Origin: Conexibacter sp.
GTDB lineage: Bacteria; Actinomycetota; Thermoleophilia; Solirubrobacterales; 70-9
DNA length: 64,000 bases
Assembly: GCA_018263295.1 (NCBI GenBank)
Contig: JADFCZ010000005.1
Coordinates: forward strand, 20,843 to 84,842
Direction: 5' to 3'
In this document: piece by piece, positions 1 to 9,134 of the stretch
How positions within the stretch are numbered: the stretch's first letter is position 1
Layout of the letters: every line of letters starts with the position of its first letter
Translations under genes and position numbers: made by a program
The notes under the pieces: generated by a model
What the model was told of the DNA's origin: nothing
Database searches by the model: none
Seen by the model: the letters and a program-made list of their open reading frames with translations, nothing else

Positions 1-126
1 GTGGTCGTCGCCGCCGGAGCGACCCGGGTCGTGGTCGTGCGCGCGATCCGCGACGCCGACGAGCCCGAGGCGGTCGCATCGAGCCTCGTCTCCGGCCTAA
101 TGGTGACCAACCCGGTGACCGAGTGA
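1..126 (+). CDS. thiE: thiamine-phosphate synthase C-terminal fragment (partial at window edge)
   Basis: Frame 1 reads ...AAGATRVVVVRAIRDADEPEAVASSLVSGL..VTE*, resembling the ThiE C-terminal RVVVVRAI motif; its stop overlaps the next start (GTGA). Confidence 0.55.
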   Translation: MVVAAGATRVVVVRAIRDADEPEAVASSLVSGLMVTNPVTE

Positions 127-758
127 GCAGCCGCGAGCGCAAGCGGGCCGAGCGCCGCAAGCGCAAGGACCGCTCGGCCGCGACGGACGAGCCGGAAGGC
201 CCCGGTTCGAGCCCGGGGGATGCGGACGCCGCCGAAACCGGCGAGGCGGCCGCGGTGCCCACCTCCCCCGCCGACCTCGCCGCCGCCGCCGAGCCGCCGG
301 TCAGCCGCTCCGAGCTGAAGAACCAGGCCGCCCGCGAGGAGCTCGACCCACTCGAAGAGGGAGAGCGTCCGCTCGTCGTCACTATCGGCGCCGTCCTGTC
401 GCTCCTGATCGCCGCCAGCATCGTCATCGCCTGGCTCGCCGGCGTCGAGGTCCAGGTCGGCAACACTGACATCGAGGAGCGTCCGAGCGCGTTCCAGGTC
501 TTCCCGCCGGCGATCCTGTTCACCGTGATGGGCTTCGGGATGCTCCGGTCCCGCTATTGGGCGGTGCTCGGCTTCCAGGCGATCATGGCGATCATCATGA
601 TCGGCGCGTTCATCACCCTGATCGCCGCCACCTCGATCTTCCAGGCGCTTTCGACGTTCCTCGTCCTCGCGATTGCGGCAACGCTCTTCTGGTTCACCGT
701 GAAGGCGCTGGCGCGGATCCAGATGCCCTCGCCGGGCGAGCCCGGCCCGGGTCGCTAG
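123..758 (+). CDS. hypothetical membrane protein with charged N-terminus
   Basis: 211 aa ORF; Lys/Arg-rich N-terminus and several hydrophobic segments; translationally overlaps the upstream ORF. Confidence 0.75.
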   Translation: MSSRERKRAERRKRKDRSAATDEPEGPGSSPGDADAAETGEAAAVPTSPADLAAAAEPPVSRSELKNQAAREELDPLEEGERPLVVTIGAVLSLLIAASIVIAWLAGVEVQVGNTDIEERPSAFQVFPPAILFTVMGFGMLRSRYWAVLGFQAIMAIIMIGAFITLIAATSIFQALSTFLVLAIAATLFWFTVKALARIQMPSPGEPGPGR

Positions 759-922
759 ATGATCGATTCCGAATCCGCGTGTGCGGGGGGCGTCACCGGA
801 CCAAGCAGATCGAGGACGCAGGAGGCGAAGCGGCCTTTCAGGCCGTGAGCCGACGAGGACGCGGAGCTGCGCAGCGTCCGGTGGCTTCCCCCGTGCGCGG
901 GGGTTTGGGATCAATCATCTAG
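755..922 (+). ncRNA. candidate structured RNA (copy A), in the intergenic/5' UTR region of lpdA
   Basis: Nested helices: CTAGATGAT/ATCATCTAG, CGCGTGTGC-GGGGG/CCCCC-GTGCGCG, CACCGGAC/GTCCGGTG, CGGCCT-TTC-AGGCCG. The core is similar to copy B at 41955-42013. Confidence 0.55.
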
Positions 923-932
923 AGTCGCGCGC

Positions 933-2303
933 ATGGCTGATTCCCCTTATGACGTGATCGTTGTCGGCACCGGCCCGGGCGGCTACCACGCGGCCGTGCG
1001 AGCGGCCCAGCTCGGCCTCAAGACGGCCGTCGTGGAGAAGGACGAGACCGGCGGCCGCTGCCTCAACTACGCCTGCATTCCGGCGAAGACGCTGCTCCGC
1101 ACCGCCGAGATCTACGAGCAGGCCAAGAACGGCGAGGCGATCGGGATCGTCGCCGACAACATCAGCATCGACTTCACCAAGCTCCACGAGCGCCGCGAGG
1201 AGGTCCGCAAGGGCCTGACCGGCGGCGTCGCCGGGCTCTTCAAGAACCACAAGATCGACCAAATCGAGGGCGAGGGCATGCTGACCGCCGACGGCAACGT
1301 AAAGGTCGGCGACACGACGTATGAGGCCGGTAACGTGATCCTCGCCACCGGCTCGGTCGCGCTGCCGATACCGGGAACGGAGTTCGGCGGCCGCATCCTC
1401 GACACCTGGGGCGCCTGGTCGCTGCCCGAGCTGCCGAAGAGCATCGCCGTCGTCGGCGCCGGCGCGTCCGGCTCCGAGATCGCCTCCGCCTACGCCCGCT
1501 TCGGCACCGAGGTCATCCTGCTCGAGATGCTCGGCCAGATCCTCCCCGCCGAGGACAAGGACATGGCCCGGGTCGTCGAGCGCGCATTCAAGAAGGAGGG
1601 GATCGAGGTCGTCACCGGCGCCCGCGTCGAGAACGTCGAGGCCGGCTCCGAATCGGTCAAGTTCACCTACGGCGACGAGACCAAGGAGGTCGACTACCTC
1701 GTGATCGCCGGCGGCCGCGGCGCCGACGTTGCGGCCCTCGGTCTCGACGAGGCCGGGATCAAGCTGAACGACGACGGCAAGATCGACGTCGACGAGGCCC
1801 AGAAGACCGCCGCCGACGGCGTCTACGCGATCGGCGACCTCACCCCCGGCCCCGCACTCGCCCACAAGGCGCAGGAGGAGGGCATCGTCGCCGCCGAGGC
1901 CATCGCCGGCCAGGAGGTCCACCCGGTCGATCGCGACGCGATCCCCGGTGCCACCTTCACGCACCCGCAGGTCGGCAGCGTCGGTCTCACCGAGGCAGAG
2001 GCGAAGGAGGCCGGCCACGACGTCAAGGCCGCCAAGTTCAAGCTCGGCGGCGTCGGCGCCGGGTCCGTCTACGACGATCGCGACGGCATGGTGAAGCTGG
2101 TCGTCGACTCCAAGTACGGCGAGATCCTCGGCGCCCACATCGTCGGCAACCGGGCCTGCGACATGATCGCCGAGCTCGTCGCCGTCCGCGACCTCGAGGG
2201 CGGCTACCAGGAGCTCCAGCGCATCATCCACCCGCACCCGACGATCTCCGAGGCAATCCCCGAGGCAGCCCGGGCGATCGACAAGTGGGCAATCCACGCG
2301 TAG
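933..2303 (+). CDS. lpdA: dihydrolipoyl dehydrogenase (E3)
   Basis: VIVVGTGPGGYHAA FAD motif, GGRCLNYACIPAKTLL redox-active disulfide, C-terminal HPHPTISE. Confidence 0.95.
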   Translation: MADSPYDVIVVGTGPGGYHAAVRAAQLGLKTAVVEKDETGGRCLNYACIPAKTLLRTAEIYEQAKNGEAIGIVADNISIDFTKLHERREEVRKGLTGGVAGLFKNHKIDQIEGEGMLTADGNVKVGDTTYEAGNVILATGSVALPIPGTEFGGRILDTWGAWSLPELPKSIAVVGAGASGSEIASAYARFGTEVILLEMLGQILPAEDKDMARVVERAFKKEGIEVVTGARVENVEAGSESVKFTYGDETKEVDYLVIAGGRGADVAALGLDEAGIKLNDDGKIDVDEAQKTAADGVYAIGDLTPGPALAHKAQEEGIVAAEAIAGQEVHPVDRDAIPGATFTHPQVGSVGLTEAEAKEAGHDVKAAKFKLGGVGAGSVYDDRDGMVKLVVDSKYGEILGAHIVGNRACDMIAELVAVRDLEGGYQELQRIIHPHPTISEAIPEAARAIDKWAIHA

Positions 2304-2719
2304 ACGACAACCGGCGCCTGCTGCGGGCGCGCGACCTGATCGACCGCTGCTACGCGGACGCCCTCGACGTCGAGGCGCTGGCCCGCTCCGCCCACCTCTC
2401 GCGGGCGCACTTCATCCGCAGCTTCGGGGCCGCCTTCGGCGAGACCCCGCATCGCTACCTGCAGCGACGCCGGATCGAGCGGGCGATGACCCTGCTGCGC
2501 GAGACCGACCGCCCGATCACCGAGATCTGCCTCGACGTCGGCTTCGTCAGCCTCGGCTCCTTCTCGACCACGTTCTCCGAGATCGTCGGCTGCAGCCCGA
2601 GCGCCTACCGGCAGCGCGGTCACCCGCCGGAGCGGCGGCGGGTGCCGTCCTGCGTGACCCGGGCCTGGACCCGGCCATCGAGCACTTTTCGAGAAGCGGA
2701 GGGGTCGACCCGGGACTAG
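2285..2719 (+). CDS. AraC-family transcriptional regulator
   Basis: AraC HTH signature: LARSAHLSRAHFIRSF...RIERAMTLL...ITEICLDVGFVSLGSFSTTFSEIVGCSPSAYR. Confidence 0.9.
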   Translation: MGNPRVDDNRRLLRARDLIDRCYADALDVEALARSAHLSRAHFIRSFGAAFGETPHRYLQRRRIERAMTLLRETDRPITEICLDVGFVSLGSFSTTFSEIVGCSPSAYRQRGHPPERRRVPSCVTRAWTRPSSTFREAEGSTRD

Positions 2720-2728
2720 TTTGGCCCC

Positions 2729-3163
2729 ATGATCGATTCCATCTCACACGCAAGCATCTACGTAACCGACCAGGAGAAGGCGCTCGACTTCTACGTCGGC
2801 AAGCTCGGGCTCGAGGTCCGGGCCGACGTCGACATGGAGGTGATGCGCTGGCTCACCCTCGGGGTTCCCGGCCAGGACGACTTCCAGATCCTGATCGAGA
2901 CCCCGATCGAGTCGTTCGTCGGCGCGGACTCCGTCGACCAGATCGAGGGGCTGCTCAGCAAGGGAGCGCTCGGCCTCGGGTTCATCCTCAACACCGACGA
3001 CTGCCGGAAGACCTTCGCCGAGCTGGTCGAGAAGGGCGTCGAGGTCATCGAGGAGCCGACCGACCGCTTCTACGGCATCGACTGCGGCATCCGCGACCCG
3101 TTCGGCAACCACATCCGGATCACCCAGCCGGTGGCCCCCGAGGACTACCACCCGCCGAACTGA
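2729..3163 (+). CDS. VOC (glyoxalase/bleomycin-resistance) family protein
   Basis: HASIYVTDQEKALDFYVGKLGLEV ... YGIDCGIRDPFGNHIRI. Confidence 0.9.
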   Translation: MIDSISHASIYVTDQEKALDFYVGKLGLEVRADVDMEVMRWLTLGVPGQDDFQILIETPIESFVGADSVDQIEGLLSKGALGLGFILNTDDCRKTFAELVEKGVEVIEEPTDRFYGIDCGIRDPFGNHIRITQPVAPEDYHPPN

Positions 3164-3184
3164 GCGGGTACCGTCCGGCCCCCG

Positions 3185-3829
3185 ATGCCGGACCTCGAGA
3201 TCCATCCCGGCGGCGCCGCTCCCGGCCACGAGCCGGAGCGCGGCGTCGCCTTCCACTTCGACCTCGGCTCGCCCTACGCCTACCTCTCGGCCGAGCGGAT
3301 CAGCCGGCTGTTCGCCGACGCCGAGCTGCCGCAGCCGGAGTGGAAGCCGGTCCTGCTCGGCGGCCTGTTCGCGCGGTTCGACCGCGGGTCCTGGGCCGAG
3401 ACGGCAGCTCGCGAGGAGGGGATGCGCGAGGTCGAGCGGCGGGCGCAGGCGCAGGCCCTGCAGCCGATCCGCTGGCCCGACCCCTGGCCCGGCGACATGC
3501 TCCACGCGATGCGGGTCGCGACCTACGCGAAGTCGATCGGGCGGACGGTCTCGTTCGCCCTCGCGGCATTCCGTCAGGCGTTCGCCGGCGGCCGCGACCT
3601 GAGCGTCCCCGACAACGTCGCGATCGCCGCCGCCGCCTGCGAGCTGCACCCGAACGCGATCGCGAAGGCGGCGGCGAGCGGGTCGGTGAAGCGGAAGCTG
3701 CGCGAGGAGACCGACCGGGCCGGCGATCGCGGCGTCTTCGGCGTCCCGTCGGTGGTCGTCGGCGACGAGGTCTTCTGGGGCGACGACCGGCTCGAGGACG
3801 CGGTCGCGGCCGCCGCGCGCGCCGGCTGA
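3185..3829 (+). CDS. DsbA-family / 2-hydroxychromene-2-carboxylate isomerase-like protein
   Basis: FHFDLGSPYAYLSAERI...GVFGVPSVVVGDEVFWGDDRL. Confidence 0.8.
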   Translation: MPDLEIHPGGAAPGHEPERGVAFHFDLGSPYAYLSAERISRLFADAELPQPEWKPVLLGGLFARFDRGSWAETAAREEGMREVERRAQAQALQPIRWPDPWPGDMLHAMRVATYAKSIGRTVSFALAAFRQAFAGGRDLSVPDNVAIAAAACELHPNAIAKAAASGSVKRKLREETDRAGDRGVFGVPSVVVGDEVFWGDDRLEDAVAAAARAG

Positions 3830-3873
3830 ACCTCGCGGCGCCGGCCAGCGGTCGCGTGCAAAGCTGAGCCGGC

Positions 3874-4533
3874 ATGAGCCCCGCCGCAGACAAGCCGCGC
3901 CACCGGGTCAGCCGGGTCCCCGACCGCGCCGATTACGACCTCGAGACCGTCGGCGAGATCCTCGATGCCACGACCGTCTGCCACGTCGCGGTGATCGACG
4001 ACCGCGGCTTTCCGGTCTCGATCCCCACCCTCCACGCCCGCGTCGGCTCGACCCTCTTCCTCCACGGCTCCTCGGCGAGCCGCCTCTTCCGGACCGCCGC
4101 CCGCAGGGAGGTCTGCATCAGCGCGACGGCGGTCGACGGCCTCGTGCTCGCCCGCTCGGTGTTCCACCACTCGGTCAACTACCGCTCGGTCGTCCTGTTC
4201 GGCTCGCCGGAGGCGATCGAGGACGAGGACGGCAAGAACGAGGCGCTGCGGGCGTTCACCGAGAAGCTGATCCCGGGCCGCTGGGAGGACGCACGGCAGC
4301 CCGCTCCGCAGGAGCTCAAGGCCACCGCCGTCCTGCGGATGCCGATCGACGAGGCCACGGCGAAGGTCCGTACGGGCGGCGCGGTCGACGAGCCCGAGGA
4401 CTACGAGCTGCCGATCTGGGCCGGCACGGTGCCGCTGCGGACGGTTGCCGGCGAGCCGATCCCCGACGACCGCCTGCTCGACGGCGTCGCCGAACCCGGC
4501 TACGTCGGCGAGTACCGCGACGCCCGCTCGTAG
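3874..4533 (+). CDS. pyridoxamine 5'-phosphate oxidase-like FMN-binding protein
   Basis: NimA/PNPOx-like split-barrel pattern (CHVAVIDDRGFPVSIPTLHARVGSTLFLHGSSASRLFR). Confidence 0.8.
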   Translation: MSPAADKPRHRVSRVPDRADYDLETVGEILDATTVCHVAVIDDRGFPVSIPTLHARVGSTLFLHGSSASRLFRTAARREVCISATAVDGLVLARSVFHHSVNYRSVVLFGSPEAIEDEDGKNEALRAFTEKLIPGRWEDARQPAPQELKATAVLRMPIDEATAKVRTGGAVDEPEDYELPIWAGTVPLRTVAGEPIPDDRLLDGVAEPGYVGEYRDARS

Positions 4534-4562
4534 CGCGGCGGACGCGGCGCTATGGTGGCCGC

Positions 4563-4916
4563 ATGATCGAGAAACTGGATTTCATCGGCGTCCCCTCGCG
4601 GGACGCGGACCGCTCACGGGCCTTCTACGTCGAGACGCTCGGCCTCCGCCCCGACTCCAAGTCCGACTACGAGTTCTGGGTCGGCGACACGTGCTTCGGC
4701 ATCTGGGAGCCGGAGAAGATGGGCTTCGAGTTCGCGCCTTCGCGCAACGCCCATCCGGCGCTGCACGTCGACGACGTCGCGGCGCGGCGCAAGGAGCTGG
4801 AGGAGAGGGGCGTCGAGTTCCTCGGCGACACCTTCGACACCGGCGTCTGCCACATGGCGCTGTTCCGCGATCCCGACGGCAACGACCTGATGCTCCACCA
4901 CCGCTACGCCGACTGA
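4563..4916 (+). CDS. VOC family protein
   Basis: LDFIGVPSRDADRSRAFYVETLGL...ALFRDPDGNDLMLHHRY. Confidence 0.88.
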   Translation: MIEKLDFIGVPSRDADRSRAFYVETLGLRPDSKSDYEFWVGDTCFGIWEPEKMGFEFAPSRNAHPALHVDDVAARRKELEERGVEFLGDTFDTGVCHMALFRDPDGNDLMLHHRYAD

Positions 4917-4990
4917 AGAGCGGACGGATGTGGGAGCGGCCGCTCCCCCCTCGCGCTTGCCGCGAAGGCGCTTGGGTAATGTGACCGTGA

Positions 4991-6301
4991 GTGGCCGATG
5001 AGGAGCAGACGAGCGAGGTCAGGACCCCGGCGGGCGTCCTGAACAGCTCGCGGGGCCGCGAGCTTCCCGATGGCGAGACGTCGCGGGAGCTGCTCCGGCA
5101 GATGGCGCTGATCCGCCGCTTCGAGGAGGAGGCGGGTCGTCAGTACCAGCGGGCCAAGGCCGGCGGCTTCCTCCACCTCGCGATCGGCGAGGAGGCGACG
5201 ATCGTCGGGACGACGTCGGTGATGGCCCCCGACGACTACCTGATCGGCACCTACCGCACCCACGGACACGCGATCGCGCGCGGGACCGACCCGAAGAACG
5301 TGATGGCGGAGCTGTTCGGCCGCGAGGACGGCACCGCCCGCGGCCGCGGCGGGTCGATGCACATCTTCGACGGCGACCGTCGCTTCATGGGCGGCTACGG
5401 GATCGTCGGCGGCAACCTCCCGATCGCCGCCGGCCTCGCGCTCGCCTCCGACTACAAGGGCACCGACGACGTCACCGTCTGCATGTTCGGCGACGGCGCC
5501 TCGAACACCGGCAACTTCGGCGAGACGATGAACCTGGCGGCGCTCTGGAGCCTGCCGATCGTCTTCCTCGTCGAGAACAACCTCTACGGGATGGGCACCG
5601 CGATCGAGCGTCACTCCGCGGTCACCGACCTCTCGCACAAGGCCGAGGGGCTCGGCGTCCCCGGCGAGCGGGTCGACGGCCAGGACGTCGTCGCGATCCG
5701 CGAGTGCGTCGCCGACCACCTCGAGATCGCCCGCCGCGACCGGCGGCCGACGCTCGTCGAGGCGTTCACTTATCGCTACCGCGGCCACTCGGCCGCCGAT
5801 CCCGAGGTCTACCGCGACAAGCACGAGGTCGAGGAGTGGCAGCGCCGCGACCCGATCGAGATCTTCGCCCGGCGGCTGATCGAGGCCGGCACGATCACCG
5901 AGGACGACCTCGCCTCGATCCGCGAGCAGGTCGAGGCCGAGGTGCTCGAGGCGGTCGAGTTCGCCGACGCCTCTCCGGAGCCGCCGCTCGACTCGCTCTA
6001 CGACAACCTCTACGTCTTCGAGAAGGAGCACGAGGGCTGGTACGCGGTCGACGAGCGGACGCCGGACCCGTTCCGCGGCGAGCGCGAGCGCGAGGCGGCC
6101 GAGGACGAGCGCGTTCGCGAGCTGCACGAGGCCGGCGCCGCCTACGGCGGTCAGAGCCCGCGCTCCGGCGGCGGCTCCGGCGAGGGGCCCGCGGAGGAGA
6201 CCGACGCCCCGGCCGACAGCGCCCAATCCGAGGAGGAGGGCGAGGTCGACGCCGAGCAGGCGGCCGAGAGCCGCCAGCAGGGCCCGGGAGGGATCGGCTG
6301 A
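4991..6301 (+). CDS. pdhA: pyruvate dehydrogenase E1 component subunit alpha
   Basis: E1-alpha ThDP motif GDGASNTGNFGETMNLAALW; RGGSMHIF; followed by E1-beta and E2. GTG start. Confidence 0.92.
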   Translation: MADEEQTSEVRTPAGVLNSSRGRELPDGETSRELLRQMALIRRFEEEAGRQYQRAKAGGFLHLAIGEEATIVGTTSVMAPDDYLIGTYRTHGHAIARGTDPKNVMAELFGREDGTARGRGGSMHIFDGDRRFMGGYGIVGGNLPIAAGLALASDYKGTDDVTVCMFGDGASNTGNFGETMNLAALWSLPIVFLVENNLYGMGTAIERHSAVTDLSHKAEGLGVPGERVDGQDVVAIRECVADHLEIARRDRRPTLVEAFTYRYRGHSAADPEVYRDKHEVEEWQRRDPIEIFARRLIEAGTITEDDLASIREQVEAEVLEAVEFADASPEPPLDSLYDNLYVFEKEHEGWYAVDERTPDPFRGEREREAAEDERVRELHEAGAAYGGQSPRSGGGSGEGPAEETDAPADSAQSEEEGEVDAEQAAESRQQGPGGIG

Positions 6302-7299
6302 TGGCGGCGATGCGGATGCGCGAAGCGCTGAACGCCGCCCTCCGCGAGGAGATGGAGCGGGACGAGTCGGTCGTGCTGATGGGCGAGGACATCGCCGTGT
6401 TCGAGGGCGCCTTCAAGGTCACCCAGGGGCTGATGGACCAGTTCGGCGAGCGCCGGGTCCGCGACACCCCGATCTCCGAGAACACGATCGTCGGGACCGG
6501 CGTCGGCGCCGCGATGGCGGGACTGCGGCCGGTCGTCGAGCTGATGACCGTCAACTTCTCGCTGCTGGCCTTCGACCAGATCATCAACCACGCCGCCGCG
6601 ATCCCGTACATGTTCAACGGCCAGGTCCGGGTGCCGCTCGTGATCCGGATGCCGGGCGGCGGCGGCCACCAGCTCGGCCCGACCCACTCCCACAGCTTCG
6701 AGGCGATGTTCCTGCAGATCCCCGGCCTGCTCGTCGCCTGCCCGTCGACGGCGGCCGACGGCAAGGGCCTGCTGAAGGCGGCGATCCGCGACGACAACCC
6801 GGTCATCTTCGTGGAGCACGAGACGCTCTACGGGATCCGCGGCGAGGTCCCCGACGACCCCGACCACATCGTCGACTTCGGCTCCGCGGCGGTCCGGCGC
6901 GAGGGCGGCGACGTGACGATCATCGGCATCCTCAAGATGGCCCACGAGGCCGAGCGCGCGGCCGAGACGCTCGCCTCCGAGCACGGCATCGAGGCCGAGG
7001 TGATCGACCCCCGGACGCTCCGGCCGCTCGACCTCGACACGATCCTCGAGTCGGTCCGGAAGACGAACCGCGTCGTGATCGTCGAGGAGGGCTGGCCCCA
7101 CGGCGGCGTCGGGGCGAACCTCGCGGCGCTGATCCAGGAGCAGGCCTTCGACCATCTCGACGCGCCGATCCAGCGCGTCACCGGCGCCGACGTCCCGATG
7201 CCCTACTCGAAGCGGCTCGAACAGAGCGCGATCCCCCACCCCGAGCACGTCGTCAGCGCCGTGCTCGAGACGATGATCGGAGCGAAGCCCCGTGCCTGA
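6301..7299 (+). CDS. pdhB: pyruvate dehydrogenase E1 component subunit beta
   Basis: ATG at 6301 inside the longer reported ORF (5704-7299); MRMREALNAALREEMERDESVVLMGEDIAVFEGAFKVTQGL... Confidence 0.92.
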   Translation: MAAMRMREALNAALREEMERDESVVLMGEDIAVFEGAFKVTQGLMDQFGERRVRDTPISENTIVGTGVGAAMAGLRPVVELMTVNFSLLAFDQIINHAAAIPYMFNGQVRVPLVIRMPGGGGHQLGPTHSHSFEAMFLQIPGLLVACPSTAADGKGLLKAAIRDDNPVIFVEHETLYGIRGEVPDDPDHIVDFGSAAVRREGGDVTIIGILKMAHEAERAAETLASEHGIEAEVIDPRTLRPLDLDTILESVRKTNRVVIVEEGWPHGGVGANLAALIQEQAFDHLDAPIQRVTGADVPMPYSKRLEQSAIPHPEHVVSAVLETMIGAKPRA

Positions 7300-8572
7300 C
7301 GTCGTCATGCCGCGTCTGTCCGACTCGATGGAGGAGGGAACGGTCCTCGGCTGGATGAAGGCTGTCGGCGACGAGGTCGCCGTCGGCGACGAGCTGGTCG
7401 AGATCGAGACCGACAAGGCGAACATGGTCTACGAGTCCGACGTCGCCGGCACGCTCGTCGAGATCCTCGCCGAGGAGGGGGCGACGCTGCCGATCGGCGA
7501 GGTGATCGCCCGCGTCGGCGAGGCCGGGGAGGCACCGGCGGCGGGCGGCAACGGCGGGCGACCCGACGCGGCCCCTGAGACCGAGCCCGAGCCCGAGCCC
7601 GCGGCGCCGGCGGTCGACGAGGCCGAGGCGTCCGAGCCCGCCCCGGCTCCCACGCCGCCCGCACGCGAGCCGGGCGAGCGGATCAAGGCGTCGCCGCTCG
7701 CTCGCCGGATCGCGGCCGAGCGCAACGTCGACCTCGCCGCCCTCCGCGGCTCCGGCCCTGGCGGGCGGATCATCAAGGCGGACGTCGAGGATGCGGGCGC
7801 TCAGCCCGCGCCCGAGACCGCCGAGCCCGAGCCCGCCGCGGCGGCGCCCCCGGCGACCGCCGAGCGGCCCGAAACCGCGCGGGGGGCGGTCGAAGAGGTC
7901 GAGCTGACGCGCCTGCAGCAGACCGTCGCCCGGCGGATGGCCGAGTCGAAGGCGACCGCGCCGCACTTCTACCTGACGACCGAGATCGACATGTCCCGTG
8001 CCGTCGAGGCCCGGGCCCGGATCAAGGCCGCCGCCGGCGAGGGCGACGTCGTCCCCTCGTTCAACGACATGGTCGTCAAGGCGTGCGCGATCGCCCTCCG
8101 CGAGTTCCCGCGCGCCAACGGCGCCTACCGCGACGGCAGGGTCGAGGAGTACTCGCGGGTCAACATCGGGATCGCGGTCGCCGCGCAGGACGCGCTGGTC
8201 GTCCCGACGGTGTTCGACGCCGACGCGAAGGGCCTGCGCCAGATCGCGGTCGAGAGCCGCCGCGTCGCCGAGCGCGTGCGCGAGGGAACGATCACCCCGC
8301 CGGAGCTGTCCGGTGGAACCTTCACCGTGTCGAACCTGGGGATGTTCGGAGTCACCAGCTTCTCCGCGGTCATCAACCCGCCGCAGGCGGGGATCCTCGC
8401 CGTCGGCTCGATCGAGGAGGTGCCGGTCGTCCGCGACGGCGCGATCGTCCCCGGGCAGCGGATGACGGTCAACCTCGCCTGCGATCACCGGATCCTCTAC
8501 GGCGCCGATGGAGCGAGATTTCTCGCCCGGGTGCGCGACTTGCTCGAGGAACCGGTGTTCTTGGCATTGTGA
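7292..8572 (+). CDS. pdhC: dihydrolipoamide acetyltransferase (E2), single lipoyl domain
   Basis: Lipoyl motif EIETDKANM, peripheral subunit-binding domain ASPLARRIAAERNVDLAALRGSGPGGRI, catalytic NLACDHRILYGADGARFL. Confidence 0.92.
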   Translation: MPDVVMPRLSDSMEEGTVLGWMKAVGDEVAVGDELVEIETDKANMVYESDVAGTLVEILAEEGATLPIGEVIARVGEAGEAPAAGGNGGRPDAAPETEPEPEPAAPAVDEAEASEPAPAPTPPAREPGERIKASPLARRIAAERNVDLAALRGSGPGGRIIKADVEDAGAQPAPETAEPEPAAAAPPATAERPETARGAVEEVELTRLQQTVARRMAESKATAPHFYLTTEIDMSRAVEARARIKAAAGEGDVVPSFNDMVVKACAIALREFPRANGAYRDGRVEEYSRVNIGIAVAAQDALVVPTVFDADAKGLRQIAVESRRVAERVREGTITPPELSGGTFTVSNLGMFGVTSFSAVINPPQAGILAVGSIEEVPVVRDGAIVPGQRMTVNLACDHRILYGADGARFLARVRDLLEEPVFLAL

Positions 8573-8580
8573 GGAGCACG

Positions 8581-9102
8581 ATGACCGTCGGCGAAGCGAG
8601 CGCTGTGAACGGAGCTGCGAGGCCCCGGACGATCGACGTGCCGCTCGAGATGCTTCCCCCGATCGACGAGCACGCGATCGAGGTCGACGCCCCCGCCGAC
8701 GTGACCTGGGATGCGCTCTTCCCCACCCTCGAGCACTCCTTCAACAGCAAGGCCGCCCAGCGCTACGCCAGCCACATCGAGGCCGGCGTCACCGCCGCCG
8801 AGGGCGACCTGCACCACCCCGGCGGAATGCTCCCGGGCTTCACCGTCATCCGGGCGATCGAGCCGGTCATGCTCGCGCTCGCCGGCCGTCACCGCTACTC
8901 CCAGTACGCGGTCGTCTTCCGGATCGACCTGCTCCCCGGCCAGCGCTCCCAGATCCGGATCGAGACCCGAGCCGAGTTCCTGGGCCGCCGCGGCCGGCTC
9001 TACCGCGCCGGGGTGATCGGCACCCGCGGCCACGTCATCTTCGTCAACCGGATGCTGCGCGCGATCAAGCGCCGCGCCGAGCAGAGCATGAGCGGAAGCT
9101 GA
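8581..9102 (+). CDS. hypothetical protein, SRPBCC-like
   Basis: ATG at 8581 within the reported ORF 8083-9102; HAIEVDAPADVTWDALFPTL resembles the START/SRPBCC N-terminus. Confidence 0.65.
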   Translation: MTVGEASAVNGAARPRTIDVPLEMLPPIDEHAIEVDAPADVTWDALFPTLEHSFNSKAAQRYASHIEAGVTAAEGDLHHPGGMLPGFTVIRAIEPVMLALAGRHRYSQYAVVFRIDLLPGQRSQIRIETRAEFLGRRGRLYRAGVIGTRGHVIFVNRMLRAIKRRAEQSMSGS

Positions 9103-9134
9103 ACCGGGTCCGATCCGGTTTCGATCCCGGCGAG

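Noticed and set aside
557-922. 121-aa plus ORF covering the lpdA upstream region
   Set aside because: Overlaps the membrane-protein gene out of frame; the region is better explained by RNA-like complementarity.
915-2297. 460-aa minus-strand ORF over lpdA
   Set aside because: Mirror-frame artefact of lpdA.
2729-2745. ATGATCGATTCC also found at 759-770, as a possible repeated regulatory word
   Set aside because: At 2729 it is the start of the VOC coding sequence (MIDS); short chance match.
5704-6300. N-terminal extension of the reported pdhB ORF
   Set aside because: Out-of-frame read through pdhA, Arg/Pro-rich; the genuine E1-beta starts at ATG 6301.
7560-7660. Short CCCGAG repeats as a possible repeat array
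   Set aside because: They encode the Glu/Pro/Ala linker of the E2 subunit; no spacer structure.
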